64,000 nucleotides of DNA from HyVt-443 sp964544655 (GTDB lineage Bacteria > Pseudomonadota > Gammaproteobacteria > Chromatiales > Chromatiaceae), in contig CAZJCM010000001.1 in assembly GCA_964544655.1 (NCBI GenBank), positions 1 to 64,000 of the forward strand, in the 5' to 3' direction. Below the pieces are notes generated by a model that was given only the letters and a program-made list of their open reading frames with translations, was not told the DNA's origin and did not search any database. Positions 54,395 through 63,408 of the stretch are shown piece by piece; position 1 is the stretch's first letter; every line of letters starts with the position of its first letter. Made by a program: the position numbers and the translations under genes.

Positions 54395-55737
54395 ACAAGC
54401 CCCTTGCCCTCATCGTCGACGACGAGCCTGACATTCTGGAGCTGCTGGAGATCACCCTGGCCAGGATGGGCGTCGAATGCCGTCGGGCACCCGACCTGGC
54501 ATCGGCCCGCAGCCTGCTGCAAAGCACATCGTTCGACCTCTGCCTGACCGATATGCGGCTGCCTGACGGCAACGGCATCGACCTGGTGGAGACGATCGGT
54601 CAGCAATACCCCGATCTGCCGGTTGCCGTCATCACCGCCCATGGCAACATGGAATCAGCCATTCAGGCGCTGAAGGCCGGTGCCTTCGACTTTGCCTCCA
54701 AGCCGATCGATCTGCAGATGCTGCGCCGCCTGGTGCAGACCGCCCTGAAACTGGAGCGGAAGCAGATGCCGACCGACGGTAGTGAACAGCTGCGGCCGGA
54801 CAGCGACTCCCCACTGCTGGGCAGCTCCGCCGCCATGGCACAACTGCGCACCATGATCCACAAACTGGCCCGCAGTCAGGCACCGGTCTACATCAGTGGC
54901 GAATCCGGCACCGGCAAGGAGCTGGCGGCGCGTCAGATCCATGCCCAGGGCCCGCGGCGGGACGGTCCCTTCATCGCCGTCAACTGTGGCGCCATCCCCC
55001 AGGAGCTGATGGAGAGTGAATTCTTCGGCCACCGCAAGGGCAGTTTCACCGGCGCAGTCGCCGACAAGCAGGGGCTGTTCCAGGCAGCCGATGGCGGCAC
55101 CCTGTTTCTCGACGAAGTGGCAGATCTGCCACTGATCATGCAGGTCAAGCTGCTTCGGGCCATCCAGGAGAAACGGGTACGGCCAATTGGGGCGCAGCAG
55201 GAGACAGCCGTCGACGTGCGCATCATCAGCGCCACCCACAAAGAACTCCCCCGCCTGGTCACTGAAGGCAGCTTCCGGCAGGACCTGTTTTACCGTATCA
55301 ACGTCATCGAACTGAACATTCCCCCCCTGCGTGAACGCCCGGAGGACATCCCCCTGCTGGCAAACCACATCCTGCAGCGCCTCGGCAGCCGCAATGGCAT
55401 ACCCGCCCCCCGCATCAGCGACGAGGCGCTGACACGGCTTCAGAACTACGATTACCCGGGCAACGTCCGGGAACTGGAGAACATACTGGAGCGGGCGATC
55501 ACCCTATGTGAAGGTCATACTATTGGCGACGCTGACATCCTGTTGCCGGAACGCAATGGCGGCCCTGCCGAGATCACCCCGGAGCTACCGCTGGAAGGTT
55601 ACCTGGAGCAGCTCGAACGTGCCGCAATCACCCGCGCCCTGGAGGCAACTCATTGGAATCGCACGGCAGCAGCGGAAAGGCTGGGACTGAGCTTCCGTCA
55701 GCTGCGCTACCGCCTGAAAAAGCTGGGTATCGATTGA
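54391..55737 (+). CDS. pilR: Type IV pilus response regulator PilR
   Basis: PilR activates sigma-54 transcription of the pilin gene. The receiver (1-120) has VDDEPD and LCLTDMRLPDG (phosphoacceptor Asp near 53). The AAA+ domain (about 140-370) has GESGTGKE, GGTLFLDEVADLP and YPGNVRELENILERA. The sigma-54 loop reads GSFTGA instead of GAFTGA, a substitution also found in active PilR proteins. The C-terminal Fis helix-turn-helix is HWNRTAAAERLGLSFRQLRYRLKKLG. It is 448 residues. A double palindrome and a sigma-54 promoter follow. Confidence 0.95.
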   Translation: MNKPLALIVDDEPDILELLEITLARMGVECRRAPDLASARSLLQSTSFDLCLTDMRLPDGNGIDLVETIGQQYPDLPVAVITAHGNMESAIQALKAGAFDFASKPIDLQMLRRLVQTALKLERKQMPTDGSEQLRPDSDSPLLGSSAAMAQLRTMIHKLARSQAPVYISGESGTGKELAARQIHAQGPRRDGPFIAVNCGAIPQELMESEFFGHRKGSFTGAVADKQGLFQAADGGTLFLDEVADLPLIMQVKLLRAIQEKRVRPIGAQQETAVDVRIISATHKELPRLVTEGSFRQDLFYRINVIELNIPPLRERPEDIPLLANHILQRLGSRNGIPAPRISDEALTRLQNYDYPGNVRELENILERAITLCEGHTIGDADILLPERNGGPAEITPELPLEGYLEQLERAAITRALEATHWNRTAAAERLGLSFRQLRYRLKKLGID

Positions 55738-55777
55738 TACCATCGAGGAACCCAATGGCATGGACCGCAACTGCCGA

Positions 55778-55806
55778 AAGTGACAACAATTGTCACTTTG
55801 TGACAA
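55778..55806. promoter_or_regulatory. Overlapping palindromes upstream of pilA, candidate PilR enhancer
   Basis: AAGTGACAA-caa-TTGTCACTT (55778-55798) is a perfect palindrome. Its right arm also forms TTGTCAC-ttt-GTGACAA (55790-55806). Three GTGACAA half-sites therefore alternate with three-base spacers. They contain the TGTC core reported for PilR sites and lie about 140-170 bases upstream of the sigma-54 promoter. The palindromes are seen; binding by PilR is inferred. Confidence 0.6.
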
Positions 55807-55946
55807 TCACCTGCATCACCCCTCCCTTCAAAACATAGAACATCGGAACACAGGTCTCACGCTCCCGGCTTTCAGCGGTCTCTTTCTTACTGATTTTCGT
55901 CTCTTTTCTGATAACACACAGTGGCGAGAGGGAACAGCTTCATTAC

Positions 55947-55962
55947 TGGCACAACGGTTGCA
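55947..55962 (+). promoter_or_regulatory. Sigma-54 promoter of pilA
   Basis: TGGCACAACGGTTGCA matches the -24/-12 consensus TGGCAC-N5-TTGCA exactly. The start of transcription would be near 55974, giving a leader of about 108 bases before the pilin ATG at 56082. Confidence 0.9.
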
Positions 55963-56081
55963 ACCGTAACTCCCGACAGACAATCGTCAGCCACATCGAA
56001 ACTTTATTGCCAGGCCACTAAAGATTAGTGCCTGACCGCCGCTCAAAGAGCCAGGGCATTTTCCAGCACAAGGAGCAAATC

Positions 56082-56531
56082 ATGAAGAGAGCACAATCCG
56101 GTTTTACCCTGATCGAACTGATGATCGTGGTGGCGATCATCGCCATCCTGGCGGCTATCGCCATTCCGGCCTACAACAACTATATCAAGCAGGCTAAATT
56201 GAATGCTGTACGAGACAACTTCGACGCGGCTCACCGCCTGATCAAGAACGAAGTAGCCAAGGTTGCCGCCGGCGGCGCCGCAGTTACATCTCTCACAGGC
56301 ACACTGAATGCGGGCGAAAAGAAATCGCCTTACGCACCCACCAAGGATGCGTTTGACACTGCTGCTTGCGGTGCAGCTACCGATGGAGTGATCAATCTCT
56401 CTGCAGATACTGTCCCGGGGGCAGGAGCCTCTGTTACAATCAAAGTCTGTAACAGTGGTGGATCCATCGCGCTCGCTGATATCGAGTGGGACAATCTGAT
56501 AACGTCAGGCGTAACCATAACGGGCGAATAA
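56082..56531 (+). CDS. pilA: Type IV major pilin PilA
   Basis: The ATG at 56082 has AAGGAG at good spacing and gives the prepilin leader MKRAQSG, cut before Phe by PilD. The mature protein starts FTLIELMIVVAIIAILAAIA with Glu5, the hydrophobic helix typical of type IVa pilins. The globular part is short, with two cysteines (AACGAA and KVCNSG) about 28 residues apart that can form the C-terminal disulfide. It is 149 residues long. Perfect sigma-54 control just upstream marks it as the main pilin. A hairpin follows the gene. Confidence 0.95.
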   Translation: MKRAQSGFTLIELMIVVAIIAILAAIAIPAYNNYIKQAKLNAVRDNFDAAHRLIKNEVAKVAAGGAAVTSLTGTLNAGEKKSPYAPTKDAFDTAACGAATDGVINLSADTVPGAGASVTIKVCNSGGSIALADIEWDNLITSGVTITGE

Positions 56532-56539
56532 TGAAACTG

Positions 56540-56567
56540 GGCCGACCCTGGCATACCGGGGTCGGCC
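56540..56567 (+). terminator. Hairpin after pilA, possible attenuator
   Basis: GGCCGACCC (56540-56548) pairs exactly with GGGTCGGCC (56559-56567). No T-run follows, so termination may be partial. Such a structure would protect the pilin message and lower readthrough into the next gene. Confidence 0.5.
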
Positions 56568-56573
56568 ATTCCA

Positions 56574-58589
56574 TTGGCTGTGACCACGGATACGCAACCC
56601 CTACCCCCCTGCTCACGGGGTGAATACGCCCTGATCCCCCAGCAACTACTGCTGGCTTTTTTGTTTTCACTGCCCCTGATCCTGGTCTGGCCTCTGCCCA
56701 ACAAGACCGAACTCCCTCAATGGCACGCAGCCACACTGTTCGCCGCCCTGGCCGGCCTCCTCTGGCTGCTCAAATCACGGCAATCGACAGTCTGGACCCG
56801 CCTGCATACCCTGGTCATTCTGTCTCTGGCAACCACCCTCATCCTGAGCCTGATTCACCAGGGCATCCCAAATGTACAGGAAGGACTACAACAGCAAGTA
56901 ACTCTTGCACTTTTCTTCTTTCTCGGTGCCCAATACCTTTCCAACACCAGGGGACAGCAGCGGCTGCTGGAGGTCACGGTTCTGACCGCCTCCCTCATAG
57001 CAGCCATCGGCATCGCCCAGTACCTGAGCAGTTCCAGCCTCGGCCTGCCGGCCACCTCGCCCAATGCCTCGCTGTTCATCAACAAGAACTACGCCGGCGC
57101 CTTCATGAATCTGGCCACACCTGCTGCATTTATGCTGCTGCTGGCAGCGCAAGGGCGCCGTTCGCTGCAACTACGCACCGCTGGTTTCTTTCTCTGCGCC
57201 AGCTACTCCCTGATCACTCTCTCCCGGGGCCACTGGTTGGCCCTGGTCGCCGCCCTGACCCTGCTGCTGATCCTGTTTTACCACCGCCCGGCTTTTCGCG
57301 AATGGCTGCAGGTGAACAAAGCCAACCAGCACCTGGCGACCCTGGTCATGCTCCTTGCTCCGATGCTGCTCCTGCTTCCATCGATAGCGGTCAGGAATAT
57401 CATCGACTCAACCACCGTCACCGCTCAGCTGAGTGACAGTGGCGGCATGACCCATCGCCTCGGTTTCTATCGCAATACCCTGAAACTGATCGAGGACCAC
57501 CCTTGGGATGGAATTGGCCCCGGCGCATTCTACTCCGGCTTTCAGCGTTACTATGCTGATCCTGCGGTTTTGAACAGCGCCACTGAGTTGGCGGGTATCG
57601 CCCATGCCCACAACGACTACCTGGAATATCTGGCAGAACTGGGCATACCGGGAGGAATAGTCGCCATCGCCCTGGTGATAGGGTTCTGGTACACCGGCTG
57701 GCGTGCGGCGACAAAGCCTGCCTCCATCCAAGAGGCCTTGACCGGAGCCGCCTTCTTAGTGGGGATCACATCGATCATCACCCACGCCATGATCGATTTC
57801 CCCCTCAGCCAGCCCGTCCCATCGATCTATCTCTGGACTTGGGCTGGAGCGATCTCAGGCAGCTGGCGCCGGCAACAAGGTACAACGGATGACGACGCCA
57901 CTCACAGCAACATGCGGCTACGCCCCTTGCTCGCTACGCTTGCCGGGCTCTATCTTGCCCTGGTGGCATTCAGCAGTTACCGTTCCGTACATGCTAACAT
58001 GGTCATCAATGAAGCAGTGCGGGCCACCATGGCAAAGCAGTGCGGAAGAGCACTTAAGCTTGCAGACAGGGCGTTTGGCTTGGCGCCGGGAGAGTATCTG
58101 ATCTGGCATCACTACCTGTTGATCAGCGGTTTTTGCGACCGCAGGCTGGAGGGTCGCTACATGGCCTCAGAACTGGTATTGGAGCAGGACCCCACCCATC
58201 CTTACGCATTGTTGAACAAGGCCAATATCCTCTATCAGGCAGGCAGGCTGAGGCAGGCCGCCACACTCTATCAACAGCTGGTCGAATTGCTCCCGCACAG
58301 GGTCAGTGGCTATCTGGGATTGGCCAATATCGCCATGGCCCGCGGGGACCGGCATCAGGCCATGGGCTACTATGACGAGGCGCGGGCGGTCAAGAGCCGA
58401 ATAGAGCGAGACTGGTATCTCGGCCCAGCCGGGCAGGTTCTGGCCACCTTGACGATGCAGGCCTCGGGTGATGCTGGCTGGGCCCCACCCAGTCACAGGC
58501 GACGATCAATAACCACCAGTATCGTCATAAAGGCCCCTCCACCACCTCAGGAGGCAGCAGATCCTGATATTAAACCGGTTCTAGAATAG
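56574..58589 (+). CDS. O-antigen-ligase/Wzy-like membrane protein, probable pilin glycosyltransferase
   Basis: A 671-residue inner-membrane protein. About eleven hydrophobic helices span residues 20-445. The large periplasmic loop contains RLGFYRNTLKLIEDHPWDGIG and then HAHNDYLEYLAELGIPGG near residue 340, the Wzy_C/WaaL signature. The C-terminal portion (about 470-640) has helical TPR-like repeats. Between two pilin genes its likely substrate is pilin, as for TfpO/PglL-type oligosaccharyl transferases. The start is TTG at 56574 or GTG at 56580. The extreme C-terminus is proline-rich. Confidence 0.85.
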   Translation: MAVTTDTQPLPPCSRGEYALIPQQLLLAFLFSLPLILVWPLPNKTELPQWHAATLFAALAGLLWLLKSRQSTVWTRLHTLVILSLATTLILSLIHQGIPNVQEGLQQQVTLALFFFLGAQYLSNTRGQQRLLEVTVLTASLIAAIGIAQYLSSSSLGLPATSPNASLFINKNYAGAFMNLATPAAFMLLLAAQGRRSLQLRTAGFFLCASYSLITLSRGHWLALVAALTLLLILFYHRPAFREWLQVNKANQHLATLVMLLAPMLLLLPSIAVRNIIDSTTVTAQLSDSGGMTHRLGFYRNTLKLIEDHPWDGIGPGAFYSGFQRYYADPAVLNSATELAGIAHAHNDYLEYLAELGIPGGIVAIALVIGFWYTGWRAATKPASIQEALTGAAFLVGITSIITHAMIDFPLSQPVPSIYLWTWAGAISGSWRRQQGTTDDDATHSNMRLRPLLATLAGLYLALVAFSSYRSVHANMVINEAVRATMAKQCGRALKLADRAFGLAPGEYLIWHHYLLISGFCDRRLEGRYMASELVLEQDPTHPYALLNKANILYQAGRLRQAATLYQQLVELLPHRVSGYLGLANIAMARGDRHQAMGYYDEARAVKSRIERDWYLGPAGQVLATLTMQASGDAGWAPPSHRRRSITTSIVIKAPPPPQEAADPDIKPVLE

Positions 58590-58715
58590 ATTCGCAGAAC
58601 CGAACCTCACCACGGGCGCCACGAAACCCTCAGTGGCGGCAAGGCGTCGATCCTGCTGCTCGGTTTGACGGCATGATCACCAAACGCCCCCTCAACCTGA
58701 AGGATGACCAGCAAG

Positions 58716-59144
58716 ATGAGCACAAAGAAGACAATCGAAATAATGAGACATGAACGAGGCTATACCCTGGTCGAGTTGATGATAGTGGTCGCCATCCTGG
58801 CCATCCTGGCCGGCATCGCCATTCCCACCTACAACGGCTATGTATCCCAGTCACGCATTTCCAGTGCCCGGGCCAATGTGGAACCCTTACGGCTTGCGCT
58901 GGAGGACTATTGGCTGAACAATGGTCAGTTCGTCGCCGATGGTACGAACGCCAATTGGGTATGGAACCCGCTCACCGGGGTCAGAACCCTGCAGACCGGC
59001 CCGCTGAACTGGACACCGGACCCCAATGACAGCAACAACTACATCTATGACGTCACCGTCGCCAATGTCAGCGGTGTCAATACCTATAACATCACGGTTA
59101 CCCACATCGACGGTGGCAGTGTTACCGTCAGTGGCGTCAGGTAG
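58716..59144 (+). CDS. Second type IV pilin, aromatic-rich, no cysteines
   Basis: The prepilin cleavage site is HERG|YTLVELMIVVAILAIL, so the mature protein would begin with Tyr rather than Phe. Glu5 is kept. I chose the ATG at 58716 (leader of 15 residues); starts at 58704 and 58743 are also possible because the ribosome site is weak. The body of about 125 residues has no cysteine, four tryptophans and many tyrosines (DYWLNN, NANWVWNP, LNWTPD). It may be a minor or alternative pilin. It lies between the ligase-like gene and pilB. Confidence 0.88.
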   Translation: MSTKKTIEIMRHERGYTLVELMIVVAILAILAGIAIPTYNGYVSQSRISSARANVEPLRLALEDYWLNNGQFVADGTNANWVWNPLTGVRTLQTGPLNWTPDPNDSNNYIYDVTVANVSGVNTYNITVTHIDGGSVTVSGVR

Positions 59145-59380
59145 CCGCCCCTTCAGGCCGTATCCATCGGGCCGATACAGGGGAGAAGTGGCTGTTTCTG
59201 CACTCTCGGAATTACTTTATAGTGACGGCTGCGTACACCGTCTCGCACCCAAGGGGGCGCACTATTTAAAAAGGGGTTGGAGTCACGCCTTGGACATGAC
59301 GAAGACTGAACCAGGATACTGGTGGCTGCGTAACCTTGCCCCCGGCATGAACACATATAGACATGGCTTGAATCTGAAGG
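59145..59380 (+). other. Gap between second pilin and pilB; no gene recognised
   Basis: The 236 bases contain an open frame in another phase (59026-59388) without protein character. No strong terminator or sigma-54 site is apparent. A promoter for pilBCD may lie here; the ribosome site CTGAAGG directly before the pilB ATG is seen. Confidence 0.35.
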
Positions 59381-61093
59381 ATGGCTAGCACACAACCCAC
59401 GTCCCGCATCAGCGGCCTGGCCAGGCGCCTGGTCAATGACCAGCTGTTGTCAGAGGAGCAGGCCGAGCAGGCGTTTCAGGAAGCGTTGCAAAAACGCATC
59501 CCTTTCGTCACCTATCTGGTCGATAACAAGATCCTCAGCAGCCTCGATATCGCCACTGCCGCATCCCAGGAGTTTGGCGTCCCCCTGTTCGATCTCAGCG
59601 CGTTCGATATAGAATCGATCCCGCGCAACCTGGTGGAAGAGAAGTTGATACGCACCCACCACGCCCTGCCCCTGGTCAAGCGTGGCAACCGCCTGTTTCT
59701 TGCCCTCTCCGATCCAACCAATCTGCGCGGCCTGGATGAGATCAAATTCCACACCGGGCTGACTACCGAGGCGGTAGTGGTGGAGGAGGACAAACTCGTC
59801 CAGGCGATCGAACAGGTCCAGGAAGCCCACGACGCCAGCATGTCCGATCTGCTGGACACGGACCTGGACAACCTGGACATCACCATCGACGAGGGTGGTG
59901 ACAGACAGGACGAAGACGACCTGGACATCGACGACGCCCCGGTGGTGCGTTTCGTCAACAAGGTGCTGCTAGACGCCATCAACAGCGGTGCATCCGACAT
60001 CCACTTCGAACCCTATGAGAAGACCTTTCGGGTCCGCTTCCGCCTGGACGGCATGCTACAGGAGATCGCCTCACCACCGGTCAACATTGCCAGCCGCCTG
60101 ACCGCCCGCGTCAAGGTGATGTCGAGAATGAACATCGCCGAGCGCCGGGTACCCCAGGATGGCCGCATCAAAATGGTGCTGTCACGCAACCGCTCCATCG
60201 ATTTCCGCGTCAACACCTGCCCCACCCTGTATGGGGAAAAGATCGTGTTGCGCATCCTCGATCCCGCCAGCGCCCAGGTCGGCATCGAGGCGCTAGGCTT
60301 CGAGGAGGAGCAGCGCGAGGCCTTCATGAAGGCGATCAAGAAGCCCTACGGCATGATACTGGTCACCGGCCCCACCGGCAGCGGTAAGACAGTCTCCCTC
60401 TATACCGCCCTCAACATGCTGAATCAGCCGGATGTGAACATCTCCACGGTGGAGGACCCGGTGGAGATCCAGGTGCCCGGGATCAATCAGGTCAATATGA
60501 ATCAGAAGACCGGCCTCACCTTTGCCGAGGCTCTGCGCGCCTTTCTGCGCCAGGACCCGGACATCGTGATGGTGGGCGAGATCCGCGACCTGGAGACCGC
60601 CGAGATCGCCGTAAAGGCGGCCCAGACCGGCCACCTGGTGCTCTCCACCCTGCATACCAACGATGCCCCCCAGACCCTGACCCGCCTGGCCAACATGGGC
60701 ATCCCGCCATTCAACATCGCCTCCTCAGTGCTGCTGATCATGGCCCAGCGACTCGCCCGCCGGCTCTGCCCCCACTGCAAGGTGCCGGACGAACTGCCAC
60801 GGGCGGCACTGCTGGAGGAGGGTTTCCAGGAGGATGAATTGGATGACCTGACGGTCTACAAGGCCGTAGGCTGTGACCGGTGCACTCACGGCTACAAGGG
60901 ACGGGTTGGTATCTTCCAGGTCATGCCGATATCGGAGGAGATGGGGCGAATCATCATGGAAGGGGGCAACTCCCTGCAATTGGCCGACCAGGCGGCCAAA
61001 GAGGGTATCGACAACCTGCGCCAATCAGGACTGAAAAAAGTCAAGGCAGGGCTCATCAGCCTTGAAGAGATCAACCGGGTAACCAAGGACTAA
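59381..61093 (+). CDS. pilB: Type IV pilus assembly ATPase PilB
   Basis: PilB powers pilus extension. The 570-residue protein has an N-terminal T2SSE_N/MshEN-like domain (about 1-150), which may bind cyclic-di-GMP, then an acidic linker (about 160-185). The secretion ATPase follows: Walker A GPTGSGKTVSLY near residue 330, the Asp box, Walker B LRQDPDIVMVGEIRD near 393, and the His box TLHTNDAPQTLTR. A tetracysteine zinc site (CPHCK and CDRCTHGYKG) completes the fold. It is followed by pilC after six bases. Confidence 0.96.
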   Translation: MASTQPTSRISGLARRLVNDQLLSEEQAEQAFQEALQKRIPFVTYLVDNKILSSLDIATAASQEFGVPLFDLSAFDIESIPRNLVEEKLIRTHHALPLVKRGNRLFLALSDPTNLRGLDEIKFHTGLTTEAVVVEEDKLVQAIEQVQEAHDASMSDLLDTDLDNLDITIDEGGDRQDEDDLDIDDAPVVRFVNKVLLDAINSGASDIHFEPYEKTFRVRFRLDGMLQEIASPPVNIASRLTARVKVMSRMNIAERRVPQDGRIKMVLSRNRSIDFRVNTCPTLYGEKIVLRILDPASAQVGIEALGFEEEQREAFMKAIKKPYGMILVTGPTGSGKTVSLYTALNMLNQPDVNISTVEDPVEIQVPGINQVNMNQKTGLTFAEALRAFLRQDPDIVMVGEIRDLETAEIAVKAAQTGHLVLSTLHTNDAPQTLTRLANMGIPPFNIASSVLLIMAQRLARRLCPHCKVPDELPRAALLEEGFQEDELDDLTVYKAVGCDRCTHGYKGRVGIFQVMPISEEMGRIIMEGGNSLQLADQAAKEGIDNLRQSGLKKVKAGLISLEEINRVTKD

Positions 61094-61099
61094 ATCATT

Positions 61100-62335
61100 A
61101 TGGCGGCGGCTGCACCCAAATCAGGCAAAGCGGATATCTTCATCTGGGAGGGCTCCGACAGGAAAGGCAAGCGAATCAAGGGGGAGAGCCGTGCCGCCAA
61201 CATAGCAGTGGTCCGTGCAGACCTGCGCCGCCAGGGCATCAATCCCCTGAAAATCAAAAAGAAGTCGACCCTGTTCACTGCCCGGAAGAAAAAGATCACC
61301 ACTGGTGATATCGCCGTTTTCAGCCGCCAATTGGCCACCATGATGTCCTCCGGCGTGCCGCTGGTGCAGTCCTTCGACATCGTCGGCAGGGGGCATGACA
61401 ACCCCTCCATGCAGGAGTTGATCCTCTCCATTAAGGCCGATGTAGAAGGGGGCACCGCCCTGGCCGAGGCACTGAAGAAACATCCACTCTATTTCGACGA
61501 CCTCTTTTGTAATCTGGTTCAGGCTGGTGAGCAGGCTGGCGTGCTGGAGGAGCTGCTGCACAAGATCGCCACCTACAAGGAGAAGACCGAGTCCCTCAAA
61601 GGGAAGATCCGCAAGGCCATGTTCTATCCGGTCGCGGTGATCATCGTCGCTCTGCTGGTCACCTCAGTCATCATGATTTTCGTAATACCTCAGTTCAAGG
61701 CACTGTTCGCAGGCTTTGGCTCGGACCTGCCGGCCTTCACCCAGATGGTGGTCACCATGTCCGAGTGGATGCAGGAGTGGTGGTGGGTACTGGTACTGGG
61801 CATCATCGGCTCCACCATGATCGTTTCCTACACCTGGAAACGATCACGCAAGTTCCGCCACAGTGTGGACAAACTGCTACTGAAGCTCCCCATCATCGGC
61901 GGCATCGTGAACAAGGCCGCCATCGCTCGCTTCTCGCGCACCCTGGCAACCATGTTCGCCGCCGGCGTCCCCCTGGTAGAAGCGCTGGAATCGGTCGCCG
62001 GTGCCACCGGTAACGTGGTCTACGGTGAGGCGGTGCTGCGAATGCGGGAAGACGTGGCCACCGGCCAGTCCCTGCAGCTGGCCATGAAGCAGCAGAACAT
62101 CTTTCCGCACATGGTGATCCAGATGGTGGCCATCGGCGAGGAGTCCGGCTCCATCGATGCCATGTTGTCGAAAGTAGCCGATTTCTATGAAGAAGAGGTG
62201 GACAACGCGGTCGATGCCCTGAGCAGCCTGCTGGAACCCCTGATCATGGTCATCCTGGGCACGCTGATCGGCGGCCTGGTGATCGCCATGTACCTGCCCA
62301 TCTTTCATATGGGCTCTGCCATCATGGGGCAGTAG
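61100..62335 (+). CDS. pilC: Type IV pilus inner-membrane platform protein PilC
   Basis: PilC is the platform on which PilB acts. The 411-residue protein has two GspF repeats, about 70-190 (ITTGDIAVFSRQLATMMSSGVPL) and 275-400 (ARFSRTLATMFAAGVPLVEAL). There are three membrane helices, near residues 175-200, 225-245 and 385-405. The N-terminus FIWEGSDRKGKRIKGE is typical. It is co-directional with pilB and pilD. Confidence 0.96.
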   Translation: MAAAAPKSGKADIFIWEGSDRKGKRIKGESRAANIAVVRADLRRQGINPLKIKKKSTLFTARKKKITTGDIAVFSRQLATMMSSGVPLVQSFDIVGRGHDNPSMQELILSIKADVEGGTALAEALKKHPLYFDDLFCNLVQAGEQAGVLEELLHKIATYKEKTESLKGKIRKAMFYPVAVIIVALLVTSVIMIFVIPQFKALFAGFGSDLPAFTQMVVTMSEWMQEWWWVLVLGIIGSTMIVSYTWKRSRKFRHSVDKLLLKLPIIGGIVNKAAIARFSRTLATMFAAGVPLVEALESVAGATGNVVYGEAVLRMREDVATGQSLQLAMKQQNIFPHMVIQMVAIGEESGSIDAMLSKVADFYEEEVDNAVDALSSLLEPLIMVILGTLIGGLVIAMYLPIFHMGSAIMGQ

Positions 62336-62375
62336 CCTGACGCCGGAGTCAGGCTGACGCTATGGCTTTATCTGA

Positions 62376-62446
62376 GGGGTCGAAGTCAGGCTGTTAACAC
62401 AATGTATTTTAAGCATAAATTTCAGTATCAATCTGACTCCGGCCCC
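62376..62446. repeat. Short inverted-repeat-bounded element between pilC and pilD
   Basis: GGGGTCGAAGTCAG at the left and CTGACTCCGGCCCC at the right are inverted with 12 of 14 positions matching. The 43-base AT-rich core includes TTAACACAATGTATTTTAAG. A partial copy of the arm (CCGGAGTCAGGCTGAC) lies at 62343-62358. The composition differs sharply from the flanking genes. I recall similar elements scattered in related genomes, some beside REP-associated transposases; the genome copy number is not visible here. Confidence 0.6.
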
Positions 62447-62526
62447 TTCCAGAAACAGCGCGAGTCCGGCTCCCTCCAGGCGCAGTTTTTGATTCACCCC
62501 ATAAGAGACCACAACACCACACATCC

Positions 62527-63405
62527 ATGTTCGTCATAGACTACCTGCAAACCCACCATGGGGTGTTCCTGTTGTTCTGCGGCCTTGTCGGGCTCTCCAT
62601 CGGCAGCTTCATCAACGTAGTGGCCTACCGCCTACCGCTCATGCTGGAGCGCGAATGGCAGAGCCAGTGCCGGGAATTATTGGAGCTGGACACTTCCGAC
62701 GCCGAACAGACAGAACCGTTCAACCTCTCCCAGCCACGTTCCCGCTGTCCGCACTGCGGACATCCGATCAAGGCGTTGGAGAATATCCCAATCATCAGCT
62801 ACCTGCTTCTGCATGGCCGCTGCGCCCAGTGTAAAAAACGGATCTCCCTGCGTTATCCTCTGATCGAGGGACTGACCTGCATCCTCTCCCTGGTGATCGC
62901 CTGGCAATTCGGCCTGAGCTGGCAGACTGCAGCCGCACTGCCCCTCACCTGGTCTCTCATCGCACTCAGTCTGATCGATTTCGACCATCAATTGCTGCCG
63001 GACAACATCCTCCTGCCAATGCTCTGGGCCGGCCTGCTGGCCAACCTGTTTGGTCTCTTCACCAGTCCCGAGGACGCCATCATTGGCGCCGCTGCCGGCT
63101 ATCTCACGTTATGGAGCGTATTCCAGCTGTTCCGCCTGATTACCGGCAAGGAAGGCATGGGCTACGGTGACTTCAAGCTGCTGGCCCTGTTCGGTGCCTG
63201 GCTGGGATGGCAATATCTGTTTCAGATCATCCTGATCTCATCCCTGGTTGGCGCCTTAGCCGGAGTGGGCATGATCCTGTTCATGGGGCGCGAGCGCAGC
63301 ATCCCCATCCCATTCGGCCCCTACCTTGCGACCGCCGGCTGGATCAGCCTGCTGTGGGGAGAACAATTGAATCAGCTCTACCTGAACTGGGCGGGTCTGA
63401 CCTGA
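62527..63405 (+). CDS. pilD: Prepilin peptidase / N-methyltransferase PilD
   Basis: PilD cuts pilin leaders and methylates the new N-terminus. The 292-residue membrane protein has the N-terminal motif GLSIGSFINVVAYRLP. The cytosolic zinc cysteines CPHCGHPI and CAQCKKRI are near residues 76-101. The two catalytic aspartates are in SLIDFDHQLLPD and GYGDFKLLALFG. About eight membrane helices are present. It starts after the repeat element and ends three bases before coaE. Confidence 0.96.
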   Translation: MFVIDYLQTHHGVFLLFCGLVGLSIGSFINVVAYRLPLMLEREWQSQCRELLELDTSDAEQTEPFNLSQPRSRCPHCGHPIKALENIPIISYLLLHGRCAQCKKRISLRYPLIEGLTCILSLVIAWQFGLSWQTAAALPLTWSLIALSLIDFDHQLLPDNILLPMLWAGLLANLFGLFTSPEDAIIGAAAGYLTLWSVFQLFRLITGKEGMGYGDFKLLALFGAWLGWQYLFQIILISSLVGALAGVGMILFMGRERSIPIPFGPYLATAGWISLLWGEQLNQLYLNWAGLT

Positions 63406-63408
63406 GCC

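Noticed and set aside
59026..59388. 120-codon open frame across the end of the second pilin and the gap before pilB
   Set aside because: It overlaps the pilin in another frame and is serine/proline/arginine-rich without family character.
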